A DNA stretch of 64,000 bases. It comes from Thalassoglobus polymorphus. Its GTDB lineage: Bacteria; Planctomycetota; Planctomycetia; Planctomycetales; Planctomycetaceae. How positions within the stretch are numbered: the first letter of the stretch is position 1; the number at the start of each line of letters is the position of its first letter. The notes under the pieces are model-generated. The model searched no databases. It saw only the letters and a list, made by a program, of their open reading frames with translations, and was not told where the DNA came from. The stretch spans positions 1,471,541-1,535,540 of the forward strand of contig NZ_CP036267.1 in assembly GCF_007744255.1 (NCBI RefSeq), written 5' to 3'. Shown here piece after piece: positions 1-8,392 of the stretch. The translations under genes were made by a program, and so were the position numbers.

Positions 1-247
1 GCAGTTTTTCGGTTTTTTTCTCTTTGCGGTCGTCACGTCCGGGAAGAATGACAGGTGTGACAGTCGACCACGTGCTGGCACCTTTTGGCGGAACATAGTG
101 ACCGACCATCCTGTCACTCGCTGGTAAAGCGGTAATCAGAGCTTCGACTTCTTTGTCTTGCTTCCTAATAAGTTCCATTCCGGAGAGTAAGCGTCTCATT
201 GAGTGTACCTCCACATCTCGCCCTCCGGATGGAATGTAGACTAACGC
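1..247 (-). pseudogene. N-terminally truncated Csb2-like (type I-G CRISPR) fragment
   Basis: An open minus-strand frame runs off the left edge. From the ATG at 199 it reads MRRLLSG, followed by GHYVPPKGASTWSTVTPVIL and a charged DDRKEKKTEKL segment. The W-S-T-V-T-P-V block followed by a charged stretch recalls the Csb2 (GSU0054, Cas5/Cas6-like) family of type I-G CRISPR systems, as I remember that family. The frame stays open upstream of 199 to a stop at 350-352, but the residues beyond about 240 do not look conserved and Csb2 is several hundred residues long. The N-terminal half therefore seems to have been lost at a junction near 240. No repeat array or other cas gene is visible. The family assignment is tentative; most of the protein lies outside the window. 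Confidence 0.35.
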
Positions 248-320
248 TCTTCGGAAGGTCAAACACATTAAGCAGGGAGACCTGTTCGTGGTCAGTTGGT
301 GTTCATGCGCCGTAATCCCG

Positions 321-488
321 AGAGGTCGGGCAGGCGGTATCATCTCCGGTCACGATTACTGGGCTGTCGATCCCGGGGTTATGGAAGCTGTCAACGAAGC
401 GTTTGCTGAATCAACATTCGAAGTCGCCAGCAACACCCGCATCTGGTGGTCCACCGTTCCACAAGCCGCTTCCGGCTCAACACCTTGA
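321..488 (+). pseudogene. C-terminal fragment of a class I SAM-dependent methyltransferase
   Basis: The frame reads RAGGIISGHDYWAVDPGVM then EAVNEAFAESTFEV and ends at a TGA at 486-488. GG-hydrophobic-hydrophobic-x-GHDY...PGV..AV is the C-terminal signature of Methyltransf_24/FkbM-type methyltransferases that act on glycans. Nothing upstream of about 320 continues the fold, so only the last 55 or so residues survive. The next plus-strand fragment (sulfotransferase-like, from 525) follows at normal operon spacing, so the two are probably a remnant of one surface-polysaccharide modification locus. It is not expected to be functional. Confidence 0.45.
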
Positions 489-524
489 GTACTGGCTGAA
501 CTTGATTCGATTGAGGGCAAAGCG

Positions 525-710
525 ATGGTTTATGCCACCGGAAAATTCCTGTATCTCCATCTCCCCAGAACAGGCGGGTCTGCAATTCATAAAGCGATTC
601 AGCAATCGACCTTGGGGGCTGAACTCGTGTTCGTCACCGGTGCTCTTGGTCCACTTCGAAAACATTCCCGCACGCTGTTTTGGGAAAAACGCATCTTGAA
701 CGACTATTAA
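525..710 (+). pseudogene. N-terminal fragment of a sulfotransferase
   Basis: This 61-codon frame begins MVYATGKFLYLHLPRTGG. The FLYLHLPRTGGSAI stretch matches the 5'-phosphosulfate-binding loop of sulfotransferases (usual form F..HIPKTGGTS), and PLRKHSR near the end matches the K/R-H element that follows it. The frame stops at 708-710, where several hundred residues would be expected. The 3'-phosphate-binding motif and the rest of the domain are missing, so this is a truncated gene. It lies 36 bases after the methyltransferase fragment on the same strand. Confidence 0.45.
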
Positions 711-1018
711 AAGCCAGGGCAGGCAGCATTTCAGCCACAATGCGTCACAAGCTTTAAGAAGTGGTTGCCCCAGAAAAGAGTAAATGCCTGCCTATCAATT
801 ACTTGTGACAGGCAGGCATGATGTAGAGCGGAGAGAGGGGGATTCTCCGGTGGCACAATTCAGTGCTACGTCGATTTACTGTAAGTCTCTAATTTTCATC
901 GACTTACAGTGCAATGCGTTTCATGGTGCAGCTTGAAGAATGCGATTGTTAGTGTATTGCAACGCCACAAAAACGCCACAAAAACCTTTGTGATCGACTC
1001 GAATCCTACGAAGAGTGT
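711..1018. other. Gene-poor segment with inverted and tandem repeats
   Basis: No convincing gene is present. It holds two perfect 10-bp inverted repeats: ATGCCTGCCT at 784-793 with its complement at 810-819, and ACTGTAAGTC at 878-887 with its complement at 901-910. It also holds an 11-bp unit, AACGCCACAAA, repeated in tandem at 961-982. The segment separates the fragmentary genes from the ubiquitin-like cluster and may mark a recombination boundary. No integrase or tRNA was recognised. Confidence 0.5.
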
Positions 1019-1702
1019 TTATGTATTTTTCATCGGTTTGAGAGAAGTCGATGTCATCTCCGCAGCAAGTAAGTTGATGAGCTGTTCAGACTCGATCTGA
1101 AGACCTCGCAGCCAGCGGGTGAACTGGTGGAGCATCAGTCCGGCGGCGAGGTTGGCGGTGTAGATGGTGGATTGGGTGGTGCAGGTGCCAGTTTGGGCTT
1201 CGGATTGGGGGAACAGGGTGGAGGAGTAGTGTGCTTGGGATTCTGGAAATGCTGACGTGGCGGTAAGAACTCGGATCGTCTCACCGAGCATTCTGCCATC
1301 GCACCAGAATTGGCAACGGTGTTTGACTGATTTCCAAATAGCGGCGCGGCTGCCAATCGAGTCGACGCAGCAGAAGACGGCATTTCCCACATGATAGTGT
1401 GGACGATAGCGGTCCTGGATTGTGGAGGTGAGAATGTCAGGGTCGATGCGCTGAATTTGCTCGGCAGTGGCTTTGATTTTTGTCCTCCCGAGATCGTCCT
1501 GAAAGTAGCCTTGTGTCGTGATGTTCGTTGCTTCGACAGTATCGAAGTCGATGAGTTGGATTTGACGAACTCCGATGGAGGCGAGTTGGATGGCGACTTG
1601 ACGACCAATCGCACCGACGCCAATCACGGTCACCTTGAGATCATCGAGTTTATTGCGTGGCGCAAGATCGCGTTGCCGAGTGAATCTATCTGTCGCGGTC
1701 AT
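1019..1702 (-). CDS. ThiF/MoeB-like E1 adenylating enzyme
   Basis: This 227-residue protein is an E1-like enzyme expected to adenylate the C-terminus of a ubiquitin-like protein with ATP and then take it up as a thioester. The nucleotide-binding GVGAIG lies at 28-33, with the acidic LIDFD element at 50-54. A conserved GTCTTQS segment supplies Cys174, the best candidate catalytic cysteine, followed by helix [11 protein letters not shown]. It is shorter than MoeB (about 250) and lacks its rhodanese tail and zinc CxxC pairs. The ATG overlaps the upstream JAMM gene's stop as ATGA, so the two are translationally coupled. It is the last gene of the long minus-strand cluster. It resembles the ThiF member of PRTRC systems, but no ParB-like partner is present. 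Confidence 0.85.
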   Translation of the reverse strand: MTATDRFTRQRDLAPRNKLDDLKVTVIGVGAIGRQVAIQLASIGVRQIQLIDFDTVEATNITTQGYFQDDLGRTKIKATAEQIQRIDPDILTSTIQDRYRPHYHVGNAVFCCVDSIGSRAAIWKSVKHRCQFWCDGRMLGETIRVLTATSAFPESQAHYSSTLFPQSEAQTGTCTTQSTIYTANLAAGLMLHQFTRWLRGLQIESEQLINLLAAEMTSTSLKPMKNT

Positions 1703-2433
1703 ATGTACTCCTGATTGGATTGATGTTGGAATTCGTCAATGCCAGTCGCTTGTGGATCGAAGTCTTCAGCAGGGTCCACGAGCATCTCTGGGCTTTCCCA
1801 GTTCTCGATGAGCCAGTCGTCCCATTCGATTTCAGCTGAAGAAAGGAGAGCTGAACGGTCAGTCACGCAGGTGTGATACTCATCCGCCCATGTCTCATGA
1901 TCAGAACTCAAGAACGGCTGCGCATAATCGACATCGACCTGCATCCGCAGCGAGGCTGGTCCACCGTGTCGCCAGTAGAGTTCGGCGTATGTCTTTCTGC
2001 TTTGAGCAATAATGAACATCACTGCCCAATCGCAATGACCGAACACTCGCTCAAATGTCTCCACATCAACACTGCTCGGTCGCGGGGAATCACCGGGGTG
2101 TGTATGAATCCAGATCCGCGCAAACTGTTCAGGACGACGATTGAGGTCGATCTGGTCATCGAAATAGTCTGCGACCGCCCTGTCCGCGAACTCTACGGTC
2201 ACCTCCGTACACTGCTGTTCAATTAATACCAGGTCCTTTACAAACAAAAGGTCTTCTGACGAAGCAATGCCGAATCCACCCACTTCGGTGGGACCAGCGT
2301 CACGCAGAAATAACAGCTTCGCCCACGCGTACGGGCTGAACCGCAACCTGGGACGTTTCGATTTCTCGTGACGTTTCCGTCGCGGTCTCCTGAGGTGTCG
2401 GCGCGTCATGGGGTGAGTCTTTCTGTTCGGCAT
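1699..2433 (-). CDS. JAB/JAMM isopeptidase-like metalloprotease
   Basis: A JAB/MPN-domain protein of 244 residues. It carries the complete JAMM zinc signature HxHx7Sx2D at His110, His112, Ser120 and Asp123, with the catalytic glutamate in the upstream EVGGFG segment (Glu50). Such enzymes trim ubiquitin-like precursors or remove them from targets. I placed the start at 2433 because an AGGA Shine-Dalgarno lies 8 bases upstream; the frame is open further upstream but that stretch is the out-of-frame shadow of the E2/RING gene. The first 30 residues are very basic ([15 protein letters not shown]). The gene overlaps the end of the E2-RING gene by about 134 bases and ends in ATGA overlap with the E1 gene. 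Confidence 0.85.
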   Translation of the reverse strand: MPNRKTHPMTRRHLRRPRRKRHEKSKRPRLRFSPYAWAKLLFLRDAGPTEVGGFGIASSEDLLFVKDLVLIEQQCTEVTVEFADRAVADYFDDQIDLNRRPEQFARIWIHTHPGDSPRPSSVDVETFERVFGHCDWAVMFIIAQSRKTYAELYWRHGGPASLRMQVDVDYAQPFLSSDHETWADEYHTCVTDRSALLSSAEIEWDDWLIENWESPEMLVDPAEDFDPQATGIDEFQHQSNQEYI

Positions 2434-3391
2434 CGTCTTGTTCCTGTTGTAGGTTGTGGCAGCTCTCACAAAGTCCGTTTTCAAGGCATTGATCGCAGGT
2501 CGATTGTTCGCACTGTTCGCAGACTTCCAGACAACTTCGACAGAAGCCATGATCACAGTCCTTGCAAACGTCGCTGCATTCGCAGCACAACGAAACGTCA
2601 CACTCATTGCACGATCGTGTGCAGTAATCGCACGTGCGACGATGACAGTTTTCGCAGCAGTAACTGTCACCGGAATCAACCATCTCTCCGCAATCGCCGC
2701 AGGTCACTCCATTCCAGTCTTCGAGTGAGACGTACGCCGAAGACGCATTGTAGGTCTGGAGGATTTGGCGAACTGTCAGAAAGAAGTCACACAGTCGACC
2801 TGCTGCGAGGGCGTTGTTGATGGCATGGAGACCGTCACCAACACACAGATTCTCACCCTGAATGTGGGGATGGGGGACGTTGTCATCGCTGCTCGCCGTG
2901 TTGCTTTCAATTGCCATGACTCGATAGGGCTGAGATTCCCTAATGCGAGTGATGGACAATCGAATCTCGAACTGACCGAGGTCAACCCCTTCGAGAACCA
3001 CTCGATCAGTAAAGACCACAACCTCTTTCAGTGCACGGTCGATATCGACCTCGATGAACTCATCAGCGAGAGATTGCAACTCCTCATACAAGAATCGAAG
3101 TGACGGCTTCGGGGTGATTTTTGGTCTTTGTCCGAGTTGCGCTTCAATCGAGTTCAATTCAAGAAGGAGTATTCGTAGTTGCTCAAGATAGAGCTGACTC
3201 GTCCGTTGGTTCGCAGCAGTATAATTTCGTACTGCAGAGATTTTAATCTGACGTTCAAGTCTTTGGAGTCTCTCCCAATGGTGTAGAGGTAACGGTGTTA
3301 TTGGTGTTGGAGGCACCTTCTGCGTGTCATATGCATGCTTCAATTCGATCGCTGCGTTCAGTAGTTCGCGATCTGAGTTCGACAAGATCAT
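2300..3391 (-). CDS. Candidate E2-like domain fused to a cysteine-rich RING-like domain
   Basis: The protein has 363 residues. I chose ATG 3391 because a strong AGGAGGG site precedes it. Residues 1-115 are helical and charged. Residues 120-225 show a beta-rich stretch followed by [15 protein letters not shown]; this HPx...G..LC pattern (His174-Pro-His176, Cys183) resembles the HPN flap and catalytic cysteine of UBC/E2 enzymes, and is followed by long helices. Residues 231-311 contain 22 cysteines, mostly CxxC pairs, as in RING, B-box or treble-clef zinc modules. The tail is acidic and low-complexity. With Ubl, JAMM and E1 genes next to it, the best reading is an E2 fused to a zinc-binding E3-like module. 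The E2 and E3 assignments are inferred from motif and context, not from a clear family match. Confidence 0.6.
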   Translation of the reverse strand: MILSNSDRELLNAAIELKHAYDTQKVPPTPITPLPLHHWERLQRLERQIKISAVRNYTAANQRTSQLYLEQLRILLLELNSIEAQLGQRPKITPKPSLRFLYEELQSLADEFIEVDIDRALKEVVVFTDRVVLEGVDLGQFEIRLSITRIRESQPYRVMAIESNTASSDDNVPHPHIQGENLCVGDGLHAINNALAAGRLCDFFLTVRQILQTYNASSAYVSLEDWNGVTCGDCGEMVDSGDSYCCENCHRRTCDYCTRSCNECDVSLCCECSDVCKDCDHGFCRSCLEVCEQCEQSTCDQCLENGLCESCHNLQQEQDDAEQKDSPHDAPTPQETATETSREIETSQVAVQPVRVGEAVISA

Positions 3392-3472
3392 GTCAAGCCC
3401 TCCTGTGTTGGATATCTGAAACAGAAACGGGGACACCTGCGAGCATTGCGCAGATGTCCCCGTCGTTAAGAG

Positions 3473-3682
3473 TCATCGTTTGCGGTGCTGCGGACGTCGT
3501 CTTCGTCGTTGAGGTCGAACCGTTGGTGTGAGACGGATGTCACCACTATTAATCGCTGTGGCAATCAACACGCCTGCGACGATGAGGAACACCGCCCAGG
3601 AGTTCGCTGCTCCGCCGATGATCGTCGCAACAATCAGAACTCCGATGAAATACAAACTGTTGAGGCGTTGTCTTGCGCCCAT
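3473..3682 (-). CDS. Small two-TM membrane protein with basic tail
   Basis: A 69-residue protein with two hydrophobic segments (about 10-27 and 29-45) and a strongly basic C-terminus (RPQRRRRRPQHRKR). An AAAAGGAG site lies just upstream of its ATG, inside the end of the ubiquitin-like gene, which it overlaps by 49 bases. It sits between the Ubl and the E2/RING genes, so it may anchor part of the conjugation machinery at the membrane. I recognise no family. Confidence 0.65.
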   Translation of the reverse strand: MGARQRLNSLYFIGVLIVATIIGGAANSWAVFLIVAGVLIATAINSGDIRLTPTVRPQRRRRRPQHRKR

Positions 3683-3936
3683 GATTCTCCTTTTGTTGTA
3701 GTGATGATCGGACGTTGGAACGCCCCTTCGATTTTGGTCGGTGTGATGGAGACGCGATCTCCGTCCTGCAGGGCATAGTCCGCTGTCGTCGGTTGCCGGT
3801 TGACGCGAATCAGGTAGTCCTGCGGCTTTCCATGTGGAACACGGTCTTGAAATAATTGCGTGATGGATGTTTCATCTTTGACTTCAATCTGATCAGCGAA
3901 GCCGGCTCCATCGTTATTGATAAACAAAATCTTCAT
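3634..3936 (-). CDS. Ubiquitin-like (beta-grasp) protein
   Basis: A 100-residue protein. Residues 1-72 have the beta-grasp look of MoaD/ThiS/ubiquitin-like proteins: MKILFINNDG strand, an amphipathic helix around TSITQLFQDRV, YLIRVNRQPT, and a closing ALQDGDRVSITPTKIEG strand. This is similar to PRTRC protein C and other bacterial Ubls. Such proteins normally end shortly after the last strand; here about 29 residues follow IEG (69-71). A JAMM protease encoded in the same cluster could expose that glycine, or the original stop may have been lost. The final part overlaps the start of the next gene. It is the presumed substrate of the E1 and E2-like genes downstream. Confidence 0.75.
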   Translation of the reverse strand: MKILFINNDGAGFADQIEVKDETSITQLFQDRVPHGKPQDYLIRVNRQPTTADYALQDGDRVSITPTKIEGAFQRPIITTTKGESWAQDNASTVCISSEF

Positions 3937-3986
3937 AAGTCTGTTCTTTCGGTTGGGTCGTCAAAAATGGGAAACATTGGTGATGG

Positions 3987-4211
3987 TTAATAATCGTCTG
4001 GCAGCAACACTGTTGTCGCTGAGCGATCTGCTTCAGTGATGATCCAGAACTTTGTTCCGCTCGATGAGTGATAGACAGAAAACAGTCTTGTCCCTTCACT
4101 CACGGCCCGGTCATTCGCAATGGCATCCTCGGGCTCGCAATCTCCCCAGTCACTGCTGAGATGACGTTGCAACGCCCGTTGAATCTCGGCTCTCGAAACT
4201 TCTTCGAGCAC
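3987..4211 (-). CDS. Conserved small protein of mobile-element clusters
   Basis: A 74-residue soluble protein with the pattern EIQRALQRHLSSDWGD...GTRLFSVYHSSSGTKFWIITEAD then VLLPDDY. I recognise this as a widespread family usually annotated as plasmid-related or hypothetical, found with DNA-processing and PRTRC-like clusters. Its function is unknown. It lies directly upstream of the Ubl gene in the same direction. Confidence 0.75.
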   Translation of the reverse strand: MLEEVSRAEIQRALQRHLSSDWGDCEPEDAIANDRAVSEGTRLFSVYHSSSGTKFWIITEADRSATTVLLPDDY

Positions 4212-4347
4212 TTGGGGTGTGCAGAGGGTTTGTCCAGAGGCAAATTTGTTTGTTGTGAGGCGTCTCGAATCAATTATGGTTTCAGCCTCCTTTCATTGGA
4301 GTTCTTCGACATCGATATTTCCTTCGAACCGGATGTCACTGGACAGC

Positions 4348-4569
4348 CTATACGAGTCGACAGTTGGCTTTTCGCGGTTGGTTAATGACTGCGACATTCC
4401 GATGCAGTTCAATCTCGTCCCAATCGACGATACTCGGGGGGAGAAAATCTGGTTCCGGGTCGAAATTTACGTTGAGAGGATCAGCAATACTGAATCCTCG
4501 CTGCTGAACTTCACACAGGCATTCGCCAGTTGCAACGCACACAGCGTCATCAATCTCTTGTTGGGTCAT
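4348..4569 (-). CDS. Small conserved hypothetical protein
   Basis: A 73-residue protein with MTQQEIDDAVCVATGE at the start and a central FDPEPDFLPPSIVDWD stretch that I recall from small planctomycete proteins without assigned function. AGGA precedes the ATG by about 10 bases. It is in line with the rest of the cluster. No domain is recognised. Confidence 0.65.
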   Translation of the reverse strand: MTQQEIDDAVCVATGECLCEVQQRGFSIADPLNVNFDPEPDFLPPSIVDWDEIELHRNVAVINQPRKANCRLV

Positions 4570-4751
4570 TCGTTCAATTCCTGGGAAAAGGTAGAACGAC
4601 CGCCCAACTCAGGACGGCCGTGAAGAAACACAACCGCCCCGCTACACGCGAGGCAGAAACTTTTACTTGGCCACTCAAAAACAGGGGCCTTTGTTGACTC
4701 GGGTGTCAACATTCAATCCAGGTCGTAACGCGTGGCACCAATAAGTTGTTG

Positions 4752-4997
4752 CTACTCTGCTGTTACGAGCCAGTTGTCGAGTAGCCACGCGACTTCAGCA
4801 TCAAGTGCCTCGCTACGTGTTGAGAACGTTCCGAGGACGGGACCATCGACGGGGGAAAGATCGGCGGTCCACTGACCAGCGGGGGTTGGTTCCACATGAC
4901 TGCCTCGGGTAATAGCGAGCTGACCCAGGCCATGCAGGTCGAGTGTTTCGTCGTAGAGACACCGCACGGAACCATCGTGTTGCACAACAATCTGCAT
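4752..4997 (-). CDS. Small conserved hypothetical protein
   Basis: An 81-residue protein starting MQIVVQHDGSVRCLYDETLD. The start at 4997 is set by a perfect AAGGAGGT site eight bases upstream; the open frame continues further but without a ribosome site. The acidic and Trp-rich C-terminus (SRSEALDAEVAWLLDNWL-like) suggests a small alpha/beta fold. The same family occurs next to DUF3150-like and AAA genes in related clusters. Its function is unknown. The preceding gene ends 10 bases upstream. Confidence 0.7.
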   Translation of the reverse strand: MQIVVQHDGSVRCLYDETLDLHGLGQLAITRGSHVEPTPAGQWTADLSPVDGPVLGTFSTRSEALDAEVAWLLDNWLVTAE

Positions 4998-5007
4998 GTT
5001 GACCTCC

Positions 5008-5952
5008 TTATCGAGGTCGACGCTGAATGTTGCGGCGGGGGCGGTCCACGAGCAGACCATCGAGTGAAGACTGCACGCCTGAGAGTTGCGTCACAATCTG
5101 TTGTCGCAGGGCACCACTGTCTCGCAGTTGTTGCGGCTCGACGCCACCGACAATTTGCTGGGCACGAACGACCAGTTCGTCAAGCTGTTCATTGGATCGG
5201 ATATTCAACGTGCGAAATCGCTCGAAGAACTCCGTGAGGTTCGTGATGGCTGAATCACGAAAGACTTTGGGCTTGCCATTATGCTCACCGCTGAGCCGTT
5301 CGGTGACATGTTCGACAAGTTTCGTGATTTCATCCAGGAATGCCTGTTCAGCGAGTTGCACGGCTTCGTCAAACCGTGACTGCACCCGGCGACATTCCTG
5401 TTCGTAAAGTTCCGGGCTGAGTTGCCGCAGGTAGTTCGGCGGTTCGATCGATGGATAGTCATGCTCTATGGCAAACATCCCGATCAATGTCGTCGGGTAG
5501 TCGCTGACATCGAACAAGTTACCCAACCGATCTCGCGCAGCCAACCGCAGTTCGCCATAGTGTCGGTTCAGTTCCGCAACGGCATCATCGAGTTCATCTC
5601 GAAACTCCGCCACTTGCAGATCGAACTCAGAGATCGAGTCTTGCCGGATCAGGCGGATGCTAGCTTCTGGAAATGGCAGCGATACGCCTTTCCAATAAGC
5701 AATTGTTCGACCTCGAATGACTGTCACCGCTTTGAACGCAGGATGGGATGTGTCGAGAAGTTTCTTTCCAGCAGAGAGATACTTTCCTTCCGCACCAAAC
5801 GAATCGGCGGCCTGATTCTTCTGTGCCGACGTCAGTGACTTCCGTACACCAAGCCAGGTGAAGCTGAGCCGCGCCGCTGCCATTGTCGCACGGAGTCGAT
5901 CACTCGGGGCTGTCATCTGCCGCGTATAGGAATTATCCAGAAGTGTTGTCAT
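5008..5952 (-). CDS. DUF3150-like helical protein
   Basis: A 314-residue, largely helical protein without signal or membrane segments. It carries MAAARLSFTWLGVRKSLT near the N-terminus, then FGAEGKYLSAGKKLLDTSHPAF, and ends LDGLLVDRPRRNIQRRPR. It is a conserved family in planctomycete clusters resembling the DUF3150 proteins of plasmids and phages. Its biochemical role is unknown. Long helices at about 95-140 and 180-240 could form coiled coils. The start overlaps the end of the DUF6915 gene by 20 bases, so translation is probably coupled. Confidence 0.7.
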   Translation of the reverse strand: MTTLLDNSYTRQMTAPSDRLRATMAAARLSFTWLGVRKSLTSAQKNQAADSFGAEGKYLSAGKKLLDTSHPAFKAVTVIRGRTIAYWKGVSLPFPEASIRLIRQDSISEFDLQVAEFRDELDDAVAELNRHYGELRLAARDRLGNLFDVSDYPTTLIGMFAIEHDYPSIEPPNYLRQLSPELYEQECRRVQSRFDEAVQLAEQAFLDEITKLVEHVTERLSGEHNGKPKVFRDSAITNLTEFFERFRTLNIRSNEQLDELVVRAQQIVGGVEPQQLRDSGALRQQIVTQLSGVQSSLDGLLVDRPRRNIQRRPR

Positions 5953-6358
5953 GTTTGTATCCTTGTAGTAGAGAGCTGGAGACAGGTCCCACTGATCTGT
6001 CTTTGTCTCTGTCAGTAGATTTTTTGTTTTCTCTGGCCCCTCCGGCTGTCAGCATCCAGCGTTCTGGAGCCAGACAACTCAGCCAGTCCTGTACTGTCGG
6101 AATCCGACCGAGGTCTTCCTTCACATGTTGCTCACCGATGAATCGGGTCGAAATCTCACGGTCGTCGCTATTCGTGATCGTCGCGCCGAATAGTCGCTCA
6201 CAAAGAAAAATGCCCTCCGCATGATGACGGAGAGCACGGTGTCTGAAGTCGGGAAAGAAGGCTTTGCTCTCGTCGAACCACTGATGAATTGGCAGGTAGT
6301 CATCGACTATTCCGCCAAACTTCTGCGCGGATGAAAGGGCATGGTGATACGGGTTCAA
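5933..6358 (-). CDS. DUF6915 family protein
   Basis: About 141 residues. The core NPYHHALSSAQKFGG...DYLPIHQWFDESKAFFPDFRHRALRHHAEGIFLCERLFG followed by ITNSDDRE and GEQHVKEDLG is the DUF6915 pattern, with many conserved histidines that could bind a metal. I placed the start at the TTG at 6358, which overlaps the stop of the preceding gene as TTGA, because the conserved domain begins there. The remaining residues after about 120 are polar and probably disordered. Its function is unknown. Confidence 0.75.
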   Translation of the reverse strand: MNPYHHALSSAQKFGGIVDDYLPIHQWFDESKAFFPDFRHRALRHHAEGIFLCERLFGATITNSDDREISTRFIGEQHVKEDLGRIPTVQDWLSCLAPERWMLTAGGARENKKSTDRDKDRSVGPVSSSLLQGYKHDNTSG

Positions 6359-6747
6359 AGTGGAATGTCCTCCTCCTCGGTCTGGTATTCGGTCACTCGC
6401 CAATTGTGTTCACGGGTCAACTTGCGCGCTTGTACGTCAAGCGTCAACTCGCCGAACGCACCATCATTGATCTCCCAACCGCATGGCAGATTCGCATCCG
6501 CCGTATCCGTTAAAACCTCTTTGAGTTCGTCCGAGAGATCAAACGAATCTTCGCCACAATATGCAATCGGAGATTCCACAGTTCCCGAATCTCCGTAGCC
6601 GTCATAACTGATGACGACCTTGTCCACTCCCAGATCAGCAAGTTGATTACAGGCGTCGCGAAGTTTCTCGCGAGCAATAAGTTCTTGTTCACGTTGTTTC
6701 TTTTGCCAACAGCTGAGGGCATCAGCCAATGGTTCAGCATCAGGCAT
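6355..6747 (-). CDS. DUF6878 family protein
   Basis: A 130-residue protein. An N-terminal helix is followed by VDKVVISYDGYGDSG and later GWEINDGAFGELTLDV, the pattern of DUF6878 proteins. The function of the family is not known to me. An AAAAGGAG site lies about seven bases upstream of the ATG. Its stop is overlapped by the TTG start of the DUF6915 gene, so the two are coupled. Confidence 0.75.
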   Translation of the reverse strand: MPDAEPLADALSCWQKKQREQELIAREKLRDACNQLADLGVDKVVISYDGYGDSGTVESPIAYCGEDSFDLSDELKEVLTDTADANLPCGWEINDGAFGELTLDVQARKLTREHNWRVTEYQTEEEDIPL

Positions 6748-6827
6748 GTCGGGCTCCTTTTAAGGTTGAAATGTTAATGGGCTTGGTCCTCCTCACAATG
6801 TCTCTGAAGTTGTCAAATGCTACGAAG

Positions 6828-8303
6828 TTAGTTTGTTGAAGGCTCGATCTTTCGACGTTTTGGATTGCCTTCAATGGACGCTTGGTACACACCCGCATGA
6901 TTTGCAGAAAGGCAACGACCGCTCGCCCATGTCCGCAGACGCTCTACTGATTCCGCAGCCGTGACAGCCACCGGTACGACGTTCTGGGCCGCTTGCAGCA
7001 ATGGGACATCAAGCAATGCCGACAATCGGCAGCAGGCTTTGACCTCCGCACCAGTCCAGATGGCATCATCCGGCATCCTCTGGTCGCGGTTAATCTCGAA
7101 CCGATCGAGATAGATGTTCCAGATCGCGTCCTTCTCTTCTCGATTGGGCAGGTCGAGAAAGAAGATGCCATCAAAGCGTTCACTACGCCCGAACTCTGGC
7201 GGCAACTTCGAGACATCGTTGGCTGTGCAAACGACAAACGCATCCGACTCATGGTCATTGAGCCAGCCCAGAAATGTCCCGAACATCCGTGACGACACGC
7301 CCGAGTCACCACTGCCGTTCACACCTGCAAACGCTTTCTCCACCTCATCGAGCATGACAACACACGGAGCCATCGCGTCGATGACTTTCAACGCCTGCCG
7401 AGTTCTCTCTTCACTCTGACCGACCAGTGAACCCATCAGGCTGCCGATGTCGAGGATTAAGACCGGGCGACCAACTTCGTTACCGAGCGTCTTGCAGAAC
7501 TCCGATTTCCCTCAACCCGGCGGAGACAGCAATAGCACACCCCGCGCACGCTGAGATCGATTCCCTCGACTCGGTTGCAAGAGCGCCCGCTTGCAGAAGG
7601 ATTTCAAAGCCGACAGTCCGCCGAGGCTGCTGAAGTTCGCTTGACCACGATGCAGTTCGAGCGAACCGGACTTCTTGAGCGTCTGTGTCTTCAGTTCCCA
7701 GACCGCATCCGGCGTCACGCGACCGTGTCGAACCAATGACAGGCTGAAGGCATTCTCGGCTTCCATTCGTGTCAGTCCCGCCGCCGCGTCGAGTACCGTT
7801 TCCAGTTCCTGGCCCTCGGGCAGTTCGGATTCTTCCGTGGCAATGCCACGTGCGATGTGTGCCAACTGTTTACGGTCGGGCAAGTCATGCTCCAGAACCA
7901 CGAACAGCTTTTCCAGTTCAATCGGAATCTGCACAACCGGTGAGAGCACCACCACGATCGTGCGGTTCAGCTTTCCCGCGACGACCTGTTGAGCGAGTGC
8001 CTGGACGATCTCGGCTGATTGCAAGAACCGATGAAAGTTCTGTAGCACCAGGATCGCAGTGCCGTCCGGTGTGGCCAACGAGTTGACAGCACCAATCGCC
8101 GCTAACGGATCGTTTCCGGCTGCTTCAATCTCAGCACCGGTGACCTTCAATCCTTGTTCAATGTCCCACGTTGCCAACCGCCATTCCTCCTGACGGCATA
8201 ACTGCGCAATCGCCACCAGCGCATCCTGATGCTCATGGCTCTCGACCCACAGCCCGGTAAAGCAAGCCCGAATGTACTCGCCAAGGCGTTCAGTCAATGT
8301 CAT
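6828..8303 (-). CDS. AAA+ ATPase (Ycf46-like) with in-frame UGA in Walker A
   Basis: One 492-codon frame would encode a two-part ATPase: an N-terminal inactive ATPase-like domain (MTLTERLGEYIRACFTGLWV...LAVLQNFHRF-like) and a C-terminal AAA+ domain. Codon 264 (7512-7514) is UGA. It falls exactly in the Walker A loop, LSPPG-UGA-GKSEFCK, where family members have Thr or Cys (GxPGxGKS). Everything after it stays in frame and looks intact: a sensor-like GSLMGSLVGQSEERTRQAL, Walker B VVMLDE, and the FGRSERFDGIFFLDLP segment. A UGU/UGC to UGA change is one base. It may be a recent nonsense mutation, a sequencing error or a recoded codon. An AAGGAG site supports the start. The gene sits with DUF1257 and DUF2997 genes, recalling the Ycf35/Ycf46 pairing of plastids and cyanobacteria. 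Confidence 0.8.
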
Positions 8304-8392
8304 AGCTATTCTCCTTCATGAAGTGAAAAGGGTGAAATTCCAGCAGCAAGAGTTGCCGCCGGAGGGGACGTCGAATCAGCAGCAATGATGTG

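Noticed and set aside
711-1018. tRNA remnant or attachment site at the left boundary
   Set aside because: Some bases look like a T-arm but no cloverleaf could be drawn and no integrase is present.
2434-2679. Longer N-terminus for the JAMM protein
   Set aside because: The extra residues are the out-of-frame shadow of the cysteine-rich region, while an AGGA site supports the start at 2433.
1019-3936. Calling the cluster a PRTRC system
   Set aside because: Ubl, JAB and ThiF members resemble PRTRC proteins, but the ParB and other PRTRC proteins (B, E, F) are not recognisable here.
7430-7514. Selenocysteine at the Walker A UGA
   Set aside because: I could not see a convincing SECIS-like stem right after the UGA (only a weak GAG/CTC pairing), and no selenocysteine genes are in the window. 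Kept only as an open possibility.
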